A program made the position numbers and the translations under genes. A stretch of 64,000 bases of DNA from Rhynchopus euleeides (lineage: Eukaryota; Euglenozoa; Diplonemea; Diplonemida; Diplonemidae), in NCBI GenBank assembly GCA_963210315.1, contig OY723268.1, positions 1,178,001 to 1,242,000 of the forward strand, written 5' to 3'. Below, piece after piece: positions 12,162 to 22,803 of this stretch (position 1 is the first letter of the stretch; every line of letters starts with the position of its first letter). The notes under the pieces were generated by a model that worked only from the letters and a program-made list of their open reading frames with translations, had not been told where the DNA came from and made no database searches.

Positions 12162-15100
12162 TAGGGGGGGGGGGCAGATGGCAGATGAGGCAAGGGGGGG
12201 GGGGGGGAGGGGATGGGTGGGGCGTGAGTGGGGAGGGGGGGCTTTGCATCGCCGATCGCGAGAATGGTGTGAATCTGGATTCCCCCCCCAATCCGACAGC
12301 GTTTATGTACTCGACAACCCATTGAGGGGGGGGGTTTGATCGTCGAGAGGGAATGGAAAAGTAAATCTCCCAGCACCATTGAGGGGGGGGGAGGGGTGGG
12401 CGGGGATCCTGGGGCAGACAGGAAATATATTCAGAACCCAAAAGGCATATTCGTTCAACACAAAGGGTGCATGGTGGCTGCGAAAGGGCGGTCAGGTCTA
12501 GGTGTGATGGCAGGAAAGGCTGACTTTTAGGTCATTCCTGCCACGGTATTGCGGCAGTCTGCACGACGAAACATGAACCCACACGCATGGGGAGCGTGCA
12601 TCCTGGGGTGTTCGGTTCTGGAATAGACGGGGCAGGGTAGGGGGGGGGGGGCGGGGGGGGGGGGGGGGGAGGTGTAAGCCGTTTGATCGCAGCAAACGTT
12701 GTGCGCTCGTTAATAGGGCAGGGTGGTGGGAAGACACACACCCTCCGAATCCTTCCACACAAAGCAGCACCCACGTTAAACCGTAAAGGTGGATGGGCGG
12801 TCTGTGCACAAGGCTGTTGAGGGGGGGAGGGGAGAGGGGATGCACGTCGGGCGTAAAGACCTGAACTCACACCGTTCGCCAGCGGGTTGGTTTGTTTTAC
12901 AAAAATCGGGTGCAGGCACTGCTGCATGTGACGTGATGCAATACGAGGCCACGACCATGGCCACAGCGCTACAACATGCACGAAATCCGCACTGCAAGGT
13001 GCGGCCTCTGAGGCTGAGGGGAGCTGAGGAGCCTGTTGGGAGAGGGTCAGGTGCACACCCGAAAACGCGGGTGTGGCACTTCCACTTCGGGTATTCTTTG
13101 CACGAGGAAATCACACGGTGCCACACCCGACAAGCGGGCGGACCGCCCGGGCTTGAGACTTCACTCCAGCCTAAGAGGATTAACCCCGCAGTGCTTCCAT
13201 TTGAAAGCTTTCTTGAAAACATCGACGATGCAAGCCTTTGTGGAAATAGCGGAAATTACTAAGCCATGTGTGAACGTATCCACGTCGAGCATTTTTTTCG
13301 GCTTTCATAGCTGTCTATTCAATCGGCACCGGGCGAACACACCGCCCTGCTTTGGGAAAACAAGGTGAATGGTTCGCTTTATCTGCATCAAAACCGTGTC
13401 GGTTTTGACACGTAAACTGCAAGGAACGTCCACTTTTTCCTGCGCCTCGTACACACGTTTTGTACAGAGGAACAAGCCAGTCAGCCACACACTCACACAG
13501 ATGCAAACACCTCCTTCTTCCTCCCCAACTTCCCACCCCCCTCCCCCAGCAGAAGCAACAGAACGCATGAATCTGGAAGGATACGGAACGAATATTTGTA
13601 AAAGGGGGCAGTGGTGGCTGCTGCCCCTGTCGAAAACGTAAAGGGGGTATCTGGGGTTGTGTGCTGCCGTCGGCACCGGGAGGGGTGGGAGAACACTTGA
13701 AATGCAGTTCTAAATATTTGCGAGCACAAATAGGGAGTGTGGTGTTTCTGGTTCGTGTGATGTATTTACTTGAACTTTTCTTACAGCAGGGTGTCTACCA
13801 TTGCTGCGGTGTTGGCTTTTTTTGTTGCGGAGAAGAAACGGGGTTTAGGAGGCGACACGCCCCTGCGGGTGTTGGTCTCTGATCTTTCTGGGGTAATCAC
13901 AGCACGTTTGCGCCGCAGCAAATAATCGCAAGAATTCGTTTTGGAGTTTGGGTCAGCGGAACTGGCATTTTCATTGCATCTCCCTCCCTCGGGGGCTGCA
14001 ATGTGTGAGGAACTGAGCTCCGCTGTCTCACACAGGCTTGGTTTCGGTCAAAACAACATCGAGCGGCGGAAAACGATGTCACAACACCACCACAAGGCTG
14101 ATGTGATCACCCCCATTTCCGACAACTCCTGAAGTTCTGAAGATTAGACACCCTCGGGGGTGACGTCTTTTTTACATCTCACAATATCTCACCATATAAG
14201 ATGCCAGGAGACAGGCAGGGGAATTGTGCGTCGAGAGTGAAGGGAAGACAAGCCACACAGCACCCTTTTAGGAATGTGTGCCCGTAGTGTAGTTACTGCA
14301 CCAACAGGCAGAGAGAAGCTCATCTTTGCCGCCCCACCTGCAGGCAAAATGATACACCACGGCAAAGGCTTGCGATGGCATGCAGGTAAATCACCACTGG
14401 GGGTTAGAACAGAAAAACGAAAGGTCGGCGAGAAATATTATGGGTTTCGTTGATCACACAGAGAAAAAGATGGCCTGCAGAGAGGTGTAGTGTGCGCAGG
14501 CACAAGAGCCTGCGCGTGAAGGCAGGTGCCTTGACACACCCCCATATGCTTGCGAAATGTGTCCACCTGAAAACCACCTCGCTGTGGGTGACTCCGCTGT
14601 CGGCAAGTTTCAATACATCAGCGGGGGGGTGGGGGGGGCGGAGCACATCAATACCCAGGCACGCCGCAGGCGGTGTGTGGGAAGCGGTGCAGAGAACAGT
14701 AAAGGCGTCGAAGCAAAGTCGACGTCTCTCCCCTTTTCACTGGAATACGGGGGAGGAGGGGTTGGTGGGGGGAGTGTAGGGGGAGGGGAGGGGGGGGGGT
14801 AAGATGGCTGGTGCTTCATGCGGAATAGCACAAAACAGCAGAGTGGACTCGCAGAGCACTCACAACATATACTGGCCCCATGGGTGTGGCATGTGCATGG
14901 TACGAAATACAGGCGTGCGCACACAGCAGCAGCCCACTGGCCGAACAGGGAAGGTTCGCCACAGAGTCTCTCTGTGTTGAGGATCGCCAAGGGTGTGGCA
15001 GGGGGGGGGGGGGGTGCATCGAGAAGAAGGAAAAAAGAATGGCGAAACGTGGCGGAGAAAGTAAGAAAAATGTGAGGGGGGCGGGGGGGTAGAAGGGGGG

Positions 15101-15807
15101 GGGGGGGGGGGGATATCGCTGTCGCGGCGTCGGATCGCGTGAAAAAATAAATAACCACCGCACACACAGAGGGGTCTCGCGGCGCGAGGCTCGACACCCT
15201 AAGACCCCTGCAACACACATATCCGTGTGAATCGCGGCTGCACTGAAGCCATGAGTTTGAAGGCACACAATCAAAAAACAACCCCTCCGTGTCTGTATTG
15301 ATCTGGCGAATGCCTCAGCACCCTTCCCTCTGATATTGCACTACCGCACACACGCCAAACATTTTCCTTTGTGTAGCAGTGTAAAACGCGCCCGAGCAAC
15401 TGCCCTTCATGCCGGGTTATACCTTGCCCGTGTCGGGACAGAACCGAGAAATGAAACAGGGGAAATGCGAACCTCCAGCCTCTTGCGGTGACCCACCAGA
15501 GGGTAGGGGCGTGGGACTTTCAACGTGGCCAAACATCGATCGGTGAATTGGGGGGGGGCACAGGCCTGAGTCGCATCAGAGGACTTGTATTTCCGTCACA
15601 TTGTTGACGCGCTTAGGTGCCTTGGTTCCACCTGTGTGTGTGAGTGCGTGTGTCGTGGTCACAATTTGAGTGGGGCAGGCTCTGCACAACACACATCGCA
15701 GCACAACAATGCAAAATATGCCTGGACAGGGCAGCAGGGAAGAACCCAGCGCAACACAAACCTGTCCCCACCCCCCCACCCCACCCCCACACACACCCAC
15801 ACCCCAT
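12162..15807. other. Long intergenic region without recognised genes
   Basis: About 3.6 kb between element E and the stop codon of the ARM kinase. It carries many G or C homopolymers (12172, 12195, 12640-12670, 14635, 15000, 15095-15112), short duplicated G-rich segments around 12320-12400 and no open frame with recognisable domains. I looked for tRNA-like B boxes and found none convincing. Confidence 0.5.
12335..12380 (+). repeat. Dispersed repeat S1, partial copy
   Basis: Contains TTTGATCGTCGAGAG, GAATGGAAAAG and TCTCCCAGCACCAT. Longer relatives lie at 40801-40887 and 62245-62327. See the S1 finding. Confidence 0.6.
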
Positions 15808-18800
15808 TCACCCGTGCAATGCAGAGAGCTGTTTGCCGCAAGGGGACTCAAAGGGAACATACGTTTCGTCAGTCCCGTCCTTCCACTCCCCGGCGGCAGG
15901 GGGGGAGCGTGACCGCTTCTGGTTGCGAAGCGACTGCTTCTTCTTCAGCGTCGTCGTCTTCGGCTTCACCTTTGCCGCAGAAGACGCGGTGTTATTCCGC
16001 GCCCCTCCAACAGAGCGGGACGCCTGCCTCCCTGTGGAGACACTCTGCGACCGCCCCCCCGTCCCACGCGCCGTGTTGGGCGGGTTGGGGTTGCTGTTGT
16101 TTCCACTGCTGCTGTTGTTGTTGCTGCTGTGGTTGTTGCTCCCTGCAGACTTGGATGCCCCTGCCCCACCCTGCCCCGCCGCCGCCGCACGCGGCGTCGC
16201 GGAGAAGGACCGCTTGGAAGGCAGGACCGTCGACGGGGGTGGCATCATCGTCGGCGGAGCGCTGGTGACATAAGTCCCTGTTGCCGGTGGCACGGTGTCG
16301 AAGAAGTCATTCACAGTCATCATCAACATGTCCTCACCGCGTAGGATACTTCCGTTCGACATCTCTGCGAGCTCAAACCGCTCGCTCACCCAGGGGTCAC
16401 GCATCAGCTGCATGGCAGACGCGCGCTTCTGCGGCTCGATGATGAGGCACCTCTGCAGGAAGTGCCTGCATGCGTCACTCACCTGCGACCTCTCGAGGTG
16501 GTGCAGGGGCGTCAGCCCCTGGCGCCACTCCTGCCGGATCTTGTGGACGAACTCAAAGGGGTCTTTGCACTTCGGGCACCAGACGAGCCCCCCGCACACC
16601 ATCTCGATCACAGTGCACCCGAGGGACCAGATGTCACATGCCGTAGAGAACCGGCGCTCCGTGATGACCTCTGGAGCCATGAAGGGCAGAGTGCCTGTGG
16701 TCCGCCCGTCGGCGGTGGTCTGCTCCCCGTCGACTTCGAAGCGCGCCCCGCAGCCGAAGTCTGCCACCTTGACGACACCGCTGGTGTTGACGAGGAGGTT
16801 GGCGCTCTTGACATCCAAGTGGATCACGTTGTGCTGGTGGAGGTAGTCCAGACCGCACAGCGCGTGTTTGATGAACTTGGCTGCAACCCTCTCGTGGATT
16901 GTGTTGAACTTTCTCCGGAAGTCCAGCAGACTGCCGCCCGGGACGTACTCCAGGATGATGTAACCCATGTCCCCCTTCCGCTGCGTGTCGATGTACCGCA
17001 CGATGTTCTCATGGTCGAGCGTGCGGAGGAGCTCGATCTCATTCATGAAAGACTCCTGCATCTTCTGCTGCGCGTCACCCCTCTGCTTCAGCTTGAACAC
17101 CTTCGCGGCGTACTGCTGGGCGGTCTCCTCATCGACAACGTGATGCACTGTCCCAAACGCCCCGGAACCCAGCTCGCGACCCAGCTTCCACTTCCGTTTG
17201 CTCGCCTTGCTGGTGCGGCGCGGCGTGGCCTGCACACCCGACGCCTCTTCCTCGATCACCACCACATTCGCACCGTGCGCCAGCTGCGTCACAAGCTCCG
17301 AGTCGTCTAAGATCTCCCTCGCCCCAATCCGCACCCGCATCCGCCCCGCTGCAATCGGGGTGCGCGGGAAGAGTTCTGTGAAGTGCTTCTTCACCTTCTC
17401 CAGCGTGGCCTTCCCCGCCAGGCTGAACCTCTCCTTCTTCCCCTTGTACTGGCACCAGAGGTGCACCGACGCCTCCGTGTTGAGCGTCAGCGTCCCCTCG
17501 TTGAGGAAGCGCAGGGTGTGCACCGCATTCTCCTGCGTCTCCCTCACCTGCGACCCCGCCAGCTCGATCACCACGGTGAGGGCCTGGGCGGTGAAATGCT
17601 TCCGGAGGGACTCCTCTGCAGCAATCGTGAGGAAGATGCATGAGGACAGCGCGCCGTTCTTCTTAGTGCAGGTCAGCTCCACAACAATGTTAAGCAGGCA
17701 CCGGACGTGCTCCTTATGCATAGCAGCGGAGAGGCAGGGGACAAGCCCTGCGAGGGCAACCAGCGCATCATCCTTCACAGAGTCGTTGCACTGCGTGAAG
17801 TGGAACAGAACTTCGAACCCCTCGTCGCAGAAGAGCACCGCCGCCTTCTCCTTCATCCCTGCAGGGGATGCAGAGGAGTCCAGAAGAGGCGCCGTCTTCC
17901 CACTGCTGTTGCTGAGGAAGGAGGACCCAGTGTGGCTCGTCACCAGCACTGCCTCCGAGGGGGAGCGCGGGTCCTTCGCACCTGGCGAGCCTGACCCTGA
18001 CAGGAAGGACTGCCCGCCGTGGTGCGACCTGGCGGAGAGGGGCGTCTCGGGGTTGGAGTGCACCTCGTGCCCCTGGCCCCTGGGGGGCATCTGGCGGGAG
18101 CGGTTGGTGGGGGTGGCGGGGTCCCGCCTGCCGGTGCCGCAGAGGTGGCGCATGAGGGCGGCCATCGGGGCTGCGACGGCCGACTTGTCCTTCGACAGCT
18201 GGAAGACCTTGATGGCAGCCTCCAGGAGCTGCGGGGAGGACAGGAAGTCAGAACGGTGCTCGTGGTGCAGGCTTCGGGAGAAAGAGGCGATGCAGGCATC
18301 CTTCGCCTCCGGCTGGGCTTTCGACCGGAGGATCTCCATCAGAGAGCCGGTCAGCCCCTCGCGGACGACATCACCCACGAGGTCATCAGGGAGGCCGAGG
18401 AGTCCGGCTTTCACTGTGTGGGCGACCTGCTCCTTCACCTTCACAGACAGAGAGTAGGCTTTGGGGAGGATGGATATCAGAGATTCTTTGATATCAAGGG
18501 GGTTAGCATGCATGATGCATGCGCTGAGGACGCTGAGGGCCTGCTCCTCGTCGAAGTCGTCGATGGATTTGATGAAGAGTTTGACAACCGCGGTGGCGAC
18601 CTTCGAAGAGTATTCCGAGGTAGCCGCGGCGCGGGAGAGGACAGCGAGGCTGTGCCGCATCACGGTGCTCTTCTTGCCCCCCTTCGCGAGCCGCTGCACC
18701 AAATTCAACGCGACCTGCACGATGTCACCCGGGATGCCTGTGAACATCATCTCCCCGACACACTCCGACATGGTGTCGAACATCGCCATCAGGTTATCCA

Positions 18801-20052
18801 CATTCGCACCCTTCTGGCAGATCCGCTCCACCTGCGACTGGTCTGCCTCGGCCGCATTCACCTCCCGCAGAAGGGCATCCAGCGCAGGCTTCAGGAGGGC
18901 GACGAGCGACCAGCGGAAGTCAGCATTCTCCAGGACATACCCCTCCTTCACAGCGCGGTAGCACCCCTGGCAGAAGGAGGTGCGGGATAGGGAGCAGTAC
19001 CTCCGTGTGTCTGTGATGACGGTGGAGCACTTTTCGCAGCGGAAGCGCAGCTCGGCAACCTTGCGCATGATGCGGCAGCCGAACTCACGCGTGGAGGCGT
19101 CGCTGCTGCTTATCAAGGGCTGCATCAGGGGCTGCACGATGTCCTTTCCGGAACCCACAGCCTTCAGGTGGAGCAGGCGGACCAGACGCTTCTCCTGGGA
19201 GAGGAGGACTTGGAGGACCTTCACTGTCTCCGCCAGGACGCGGCTGTCCTTCCCCTCGAGGGAGACGAAGTCGACAAGCGATGCGAGGGTTCCCTGATCC
19301 AGCTCGCTCTTCGACGTATCGTAGACCTGGAGGAATTTCGTCAGCGCCTTCAGCACCGCAACCTGATGCGCGGGGGGGCGGGACAGCATGTCGATGAGCG
19401 CGCGCACCCCCTTCCCCTTATACAACGCCTCGGCTGTCGCGGCGTCCAGCATCTGCCCCAGGAGGGGCGCAGCGCTGAGGACCATCTCCTCCGAGAGGAG
19501 GGCGTTGGAGGACATCAGGGTCTGCACGATCTTCTCCCTCCGCAGCACGGCGCCTGCTTCAGGCTTGTGGGTGACGACGGCTGTCATGCACTGCAGGGCG
19601 CGGGGGGCGAGGGAGGTAGAGTGGTGGTGCACCTTAACAAGCATCAGCGGGAGCCCTGCGACGCAGGCTATCTCTGGGGCATGGCCTCGGGTGAGCGCTG
19701 TGTGGAGTACGTCGAGGAGGGAGGGGTATAGGTCGGTGTTTGACTTGACTGCGAGGAGGAGGTCCGTCACGAAGGCTGACGAGATGAGCCCCGGAGGCGA
19801 TTGGAGCATGACCTTGCAGCAGGCTGTGGTGGCTGCGGCGGGCGACGGGTATCGCTGTGGCTCGCGCATGACAGATTCGATGACGGCGATCCCGCCCTCC
19901 TTAACAAAGGCGGATGTGACGCCGTCATCGCGCAGGCTCTGCACAAGCGCGTCCAGCTGCTTCGCGGTTTCGGTCGTCAGAGGCTCCTTTGTGGAGTGGA
20001 CCTTGCGGAGATCTGCCAGCGCAGCCTTGCATTTGCTGACCCCCCGCGACAT
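15808..20052 (-). CDS. ARM-repeat / beta-grasp / MAP3K-like serine-threonine kinase
   Basis: A 1414-residue, single-exon signalling kinase. I start at MSRGVSKC (ATG 20052); the frame is open 54 codons further but that part derives from a dispersed repeat and Pro-rich DNA. N-terminal two thirds are alpha-helical, armadillo/HEAT-like. A Cys cluster (CEKC...YC...FCQGC, residues about 334-362) may bind zinc. Residues about 860-935 look like a ubiquitin-like or PB1-like beta-grasp (LWCQYKGKKERFSL ... VVVIEEE). The kinase domain (about 954-1230) has GSGAFG, AAKVF, HLDVKSANLL, DFG and APE and is closest to STE11/MAP3K kinases (MEKK, NPK1). All catalytic residues are present, so it should be active. 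The tail is Asn/Ser/Thr/Pro-rich and disordered. This domain order is not one I recognise as a named family; role in a MAPK cascade is inference. Confidence 0.85.
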   Translation of the reverse strand: MSRGVSKCKAALADLRKVHSTKEPLTTETAKQLDALVQSLRDDGVTSAFVKEGGIAVIESVMREPQRYPSPAAATTACCKVMLQSPPGLISSAFVTDLLLAVKSNTDLYPSLLDVLHTALTRGHAPEIACVAGLPLMLVKVHHHSTSLAPRALQCMTAVVTHKPEAGAVLRREKIVQTLMSSNALLSEEMVLSAAPLLGQMLDAATAEALYKGKGVRALIDMLSRPPAHQVAVLKALTKFLQVYDTSKSELDQGTLASLVDFVSLEGKDSRVLAETVKVLQVLLSQEKRLVRLLHLKAVGSGKDIVQPLMQPLISSSDASTREFGCRIMRKVAELRFRCEKCSTVITDTRRYCSLSRTSFCQGCYRAVKEGYVLENADFRWSLVALLKPALDALLREVNAAEADQSQVERICQKGANVDNLMAMFDTMSECVGEMMFTGIPGDIVQVALNLVQRLAKGGKKSTVMRHSLAVLSRAAATSEYSSKVATAVVKLFIKSIDDFDEEQALSVLSACIMHANPLDIKESLISILPKAYSLSVKVKEQVAHTVKAGLLGLPDDLVGDVVREGLTGSLMEILRSKAQPEAKDACIASFSRSLHHEHRSDFLSSPQLLEAAIKVFQLSKDKSAVAAPMAALMRHLCGTGRRDPATPTNRSRQMPPRGQGHEVHSNPETPLSARSHHGGQSFLSGSGSPGAKDPRSPSEAVLVTSHTGSSFLSNSSGKTAPLLDSSASPAGMKEKAAVLFCDEGFEVLFHFTQCNDSVKDDALVALAGLVPCLSAAMHKEHVRCLLNIVVELTCTKKNGALSSCIFLTIAAEESLRKHFTAQALTVVIELAGSQVRETQENAVHTLRFLNEGTLTLNTEASVHLWCQYKGKKERFSLAGKATLEKVKKHFTELFPRTPIAAGRMRVRIGAREILDDSELVTQLAHGANVVVIEEEASGVQATPRRTSKASKRKWKLGRELGSGAFGTVHHVVDEETAQQYAAKVFKLKQRGDAQQKMQESFMNEIELLRTLDHENIVRYIDTQRKGDMGYIILEYVPGGSLLDFRRKFNTIHERVAAKFIKHALCGLDYLHQHNVIHLDVKSANLLVNTSGVVKVADFGCGARFEVDGEQTTADGRTTGTLPFMAPEVITERRFSTACDIWSLGCTVIEMVCGGLVWCPKCKDPFEFVHKIRQEWRQGLTPLHHLERSQVSDACRHFLQRCLIIEPQKRASAMQLMRDPWVSERFELAEMSNGSILRGEDMLMMTVNDFFDTVPPATGTYVTSAPPTMMPPPSTVLPSKRSFSATPRAAAAGQGGAGASKSAGSNNHSSNNNSSSGNNSNPNPPNTARGTGGRSQSVSTGRQASRSVGGARNNTASSAAKVKPKTTTLKKKQSLRNQKRSRSPPAAGEWKDGTDETYVPFESPCGKQLSALHG

Positions 20053-20573
20053 GTGTGCCACATGCAGCGTGGGGGCGGCGGGCCCTGAGGGAGGTGAGGG
20101 AGGTGAGGGGGGGTGGGGAGGTTGATTGCTGATCGTGAAAGCAAAGGAGAAGTTGGAGAGGAAGGAGGGGGGAATGAAGGGGAAGGAAGGAAGCACAGGT
20201 TGGTCTCCCTTCACCCGAGGGAGGCAGGGTGGGTGGATGTGGCGGATGTGGAGTCACAGAGACGGATAGAAAAGATAGAGTTACTCGGTACATAAAGCAA
20301 AGGCACAGAGAGGTGGTGCTGGTCTTGCGTTGGCACAATCGCTCCGGTGAATTCCACAGGAGGGTAGTAGCGAGGGTGGTGGGTGTGGAGGGTGGGGGTG
20401 GGGGGGTCTGCACGGTACTTTTCCCACATGTCCTCCTTGATGTTCGTCGTCCCGCCCAACATTGATGATCCCATTTTTTAGGCGGGCATGAGGGGGGGTG
20501 GGGAGCAGACGTGCTTCAGTTCAGTGCCTCAACAAAGCGTCATAGGGCGATGAGCCCAGATATGATGTTGGTC
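20053..20573. other. Intergenic between the ARM kinase and uS11
   Basis: 5' region of the kinase gene and 3' region of uS11. Contains an S2 repeat copy (20181-20219) and pyrimidine-rich (minus strand) DNA. No other gene seen. Confidence 0.5.
20181..20219 (+). repeat. Dispersed repeat S2, divergent copy
   Basis: GGAAGGAAGGAAGCACAGG followed by CCCTTCACCCGAGG, related to the copy at 9486-9570; lies about 130-170 bp upstream of the kinase ATG. Confidence 0.4.
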
Positions 20574-21509
20574 TTACAGACGGCGACCACGGCGACCACC
20601 CTTCCGGCGCGTGCAGTCCGTGGGCGTGGGGGTCACGTCCTCAATACGGCCGATCTTCACACCAGCACGCGCCAGGGCGCGCAGGGCCGACTGGGCACCC
20701 GGGCCAGGGGACTTCGTGCCCACACCCCCGGTGGCGCGCATCTTGATGTGCAGAGCGGTGATCCCGATCTCCTTGCAGCGGGCCGCCACGTCCTGGGCGG
20801 CAAGCATCGCGGCGTAGGGGGACGACTCGTCACGGTCGGCCTTCACCTTCATCCCACCGGTCACACGCACGTAGGTCTCCCTGCCTGACGGGTCGGTCAC
20901 GTGCTGTAAGGGGGAAGAAGTGGGAGCAACACATTGGAGTGCAAACAACACTGTAGCCGCAATGTCATCTTCAGGAGAGCTCGCGTATAGATTTCATGGT
21001 GTGGAATGCAAGGCACCGAGTCCCAGCTCTTGACACGGAGCAAAAGTTCAGGTGTGAAACTTCACCCATTGCAAAACGTCGCCCTCCCCTGTCGCCCTGA
21101 CGGGTTTGTGGATGTGTCGCATCGGCCACACGAAATACCCTTGGTGCTGCCTTGAGGCGGCAACAGGCACATCATCATATTGATCCCGTGGGTCAGCGAA
21201 AGAACCCAACCCTGCACATTCTGGTACATACCACGAAGGTGTCGTTGAACGACGCGAAGATGTGGCACACACCGAACACCTGTGGGAGAGGCAGGGAGAG
21301 TGGCGTGTGGGGTGGCGCTCTGGTGGCACAAGCGTAGCTGGCTGTCACACCCTACCCTATACCGACCCACCCATCCCCAGGGTCAAACACGGCTGCAGCT
21401 CCCTTTACAAAGCAGCAGTGGCAGAGGCACATACCGTCACATCGGCGGCCACGTTCGGCCCAATGCGCTGCACCTCCTTCGGGGCCTTGGTCGCAACCTT
21501 CCCGGGCAT
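20574..21509 (-). CDS. RPS14: 40S ribosomal protein S14 (uS11), three exons
   Basis: Component of the platform of the small ribosomal subunit. Exons on the minus strand: 21509-21435, 21279-21232 and 20903-20574, giving 150 residues, one shorter than human RPS14. The joined protein has [48 protein letters not shown] and the C-terminal GRIEDVTP...[11 protein letters not shown], all hallmarks of eukaryotic uS11. Introns: 21280-21434 (155 bp) and 20904-21231 (328 bp), both GTATGT...CAG and both phase 0. The middle exon is only 48 bp and is easily missed by ORF finding. The gene is the clearest proof of spliceosomal introns in the window. Confidence 0.95.
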
Positions 21510-22591
21510 TTTATTTGCTTTGTGTTGAGGGGGACGTCCTGCAGGTGTGGCGTGTGTGTCTGTGAGACGGCTTATCGACATAGGGCAGGCCCACCGAGCC
21601 CAATGGATATCACCACCTCTAGGCGCGTGCCCGACTAAAACAGACAAAGCGGCAAGGCAGAAAGCAAAGGCCACACAGACCGCTTGCATGCGTGCCCACA
21701 CCCAACAACATGAGGAGGCGGGGGGTGACCACCCCACAGCAGCCCCGCATGAATGCCTCGGACGCGCTGAACATGACGGCTGGTTGTGCTGCTCGTGCCT
21801 GCCAACCCGACTGGCACAGAGCTGAAGCGGCCTGACAAGATATCGAAATGCCAGTGAGGGGATGGGGGCGGTGGTGGGGTGAGGAGGAATGCATCACACA
21901 GCGGACGTACTCCAAAAAAAATGAATGTTCCGCTTTTTCGGAGCGATGTGTGGGACGCACCGGATGGGTTCAGGGTCGAGAGGGGCGGCTCTCGGCACAC
22001 ACAACAAGCAGCTGTGTCTCATGCACTTCTCTCGGGGATATATAGGTTTGCTACTTCTTTTTCAACAGGTGGCGGAAACCTGACACAAACACGATTGCGA
22101 CTGCAACAGCGCAGCGGTGTTTCCAACTCCTGTGCGCCCTGGCACGTCACCATCCCGCTGATGACGCTAAGGGGTGTGGGGCAAGGCATGGTGGGGTAGA
22201 AAATGCGCACTGAAACAGAGAATCGGCCTCCATGACTCTCAAGCATACCACGAGGGGGTGGTGGTGGTGGGGCAAAACAGGCTGAACTCCCCAAGATGCA
22301 CGGAGTAAGCTGGGTTGCCAGCTGCGTTGCCCACCCGCCTCAGCGTAACCACACCTCCCGATACCCCACACCCATACGCACAACCCGCCACCCCGGCCGT
22401 TGGGCTGCCTGCTGTCCCAGAGAGGGAGAGCAGTTGAATCTTCAAAAGCATTCCGACCCCCACGGTTCGGGGTGGGGGGGTACGACGGGCAAAAAAAGAG
22501 ATCAAATGGAAGAGAGAGAAACAGAAAGGAAGGCAAGACAGACCGAAAGGGGTGGGATGGGAAAATGGGAAGAGGAGGTCGTACCGACGGG
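21510..22591. other. Intergenic between uS11 and hAT copy A
   Basis: No gene recognised. A TATA-like GATATATAGG lies at 22037-22046, more than 500 bp upstream of the uS11 ATG, so its use is unclear. Confidence 0.45.
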
Positions 22592-22803
22592 CAGGCCTGG
22601 GCGGGGAACCAGCCCTTTTTCCGGGTTTTTTGGGTCGGGGAACCAGGTTTTTTCTAAGAATTTTTACAAGGGATTTTTTGCTCACCCCCCCACAGGTTTC
22701 AGGCGCGTGCCCGTCAGGCGGGACTTTTTCTATGATTTCTACGATGAAAACCACCCCCCCGCCCCCACCCCCCCCCCCCCCCCCTTCTAAGAACGATGAT
22801 GGC

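Noticed and set aside
20053-20214. 54-codon N-terminal extension of the ARM kinase
   Set aside because: Begins inside a dispersed repeat and is Pro/Ser low complexity; the ATG at 20052 opens the helical domain.
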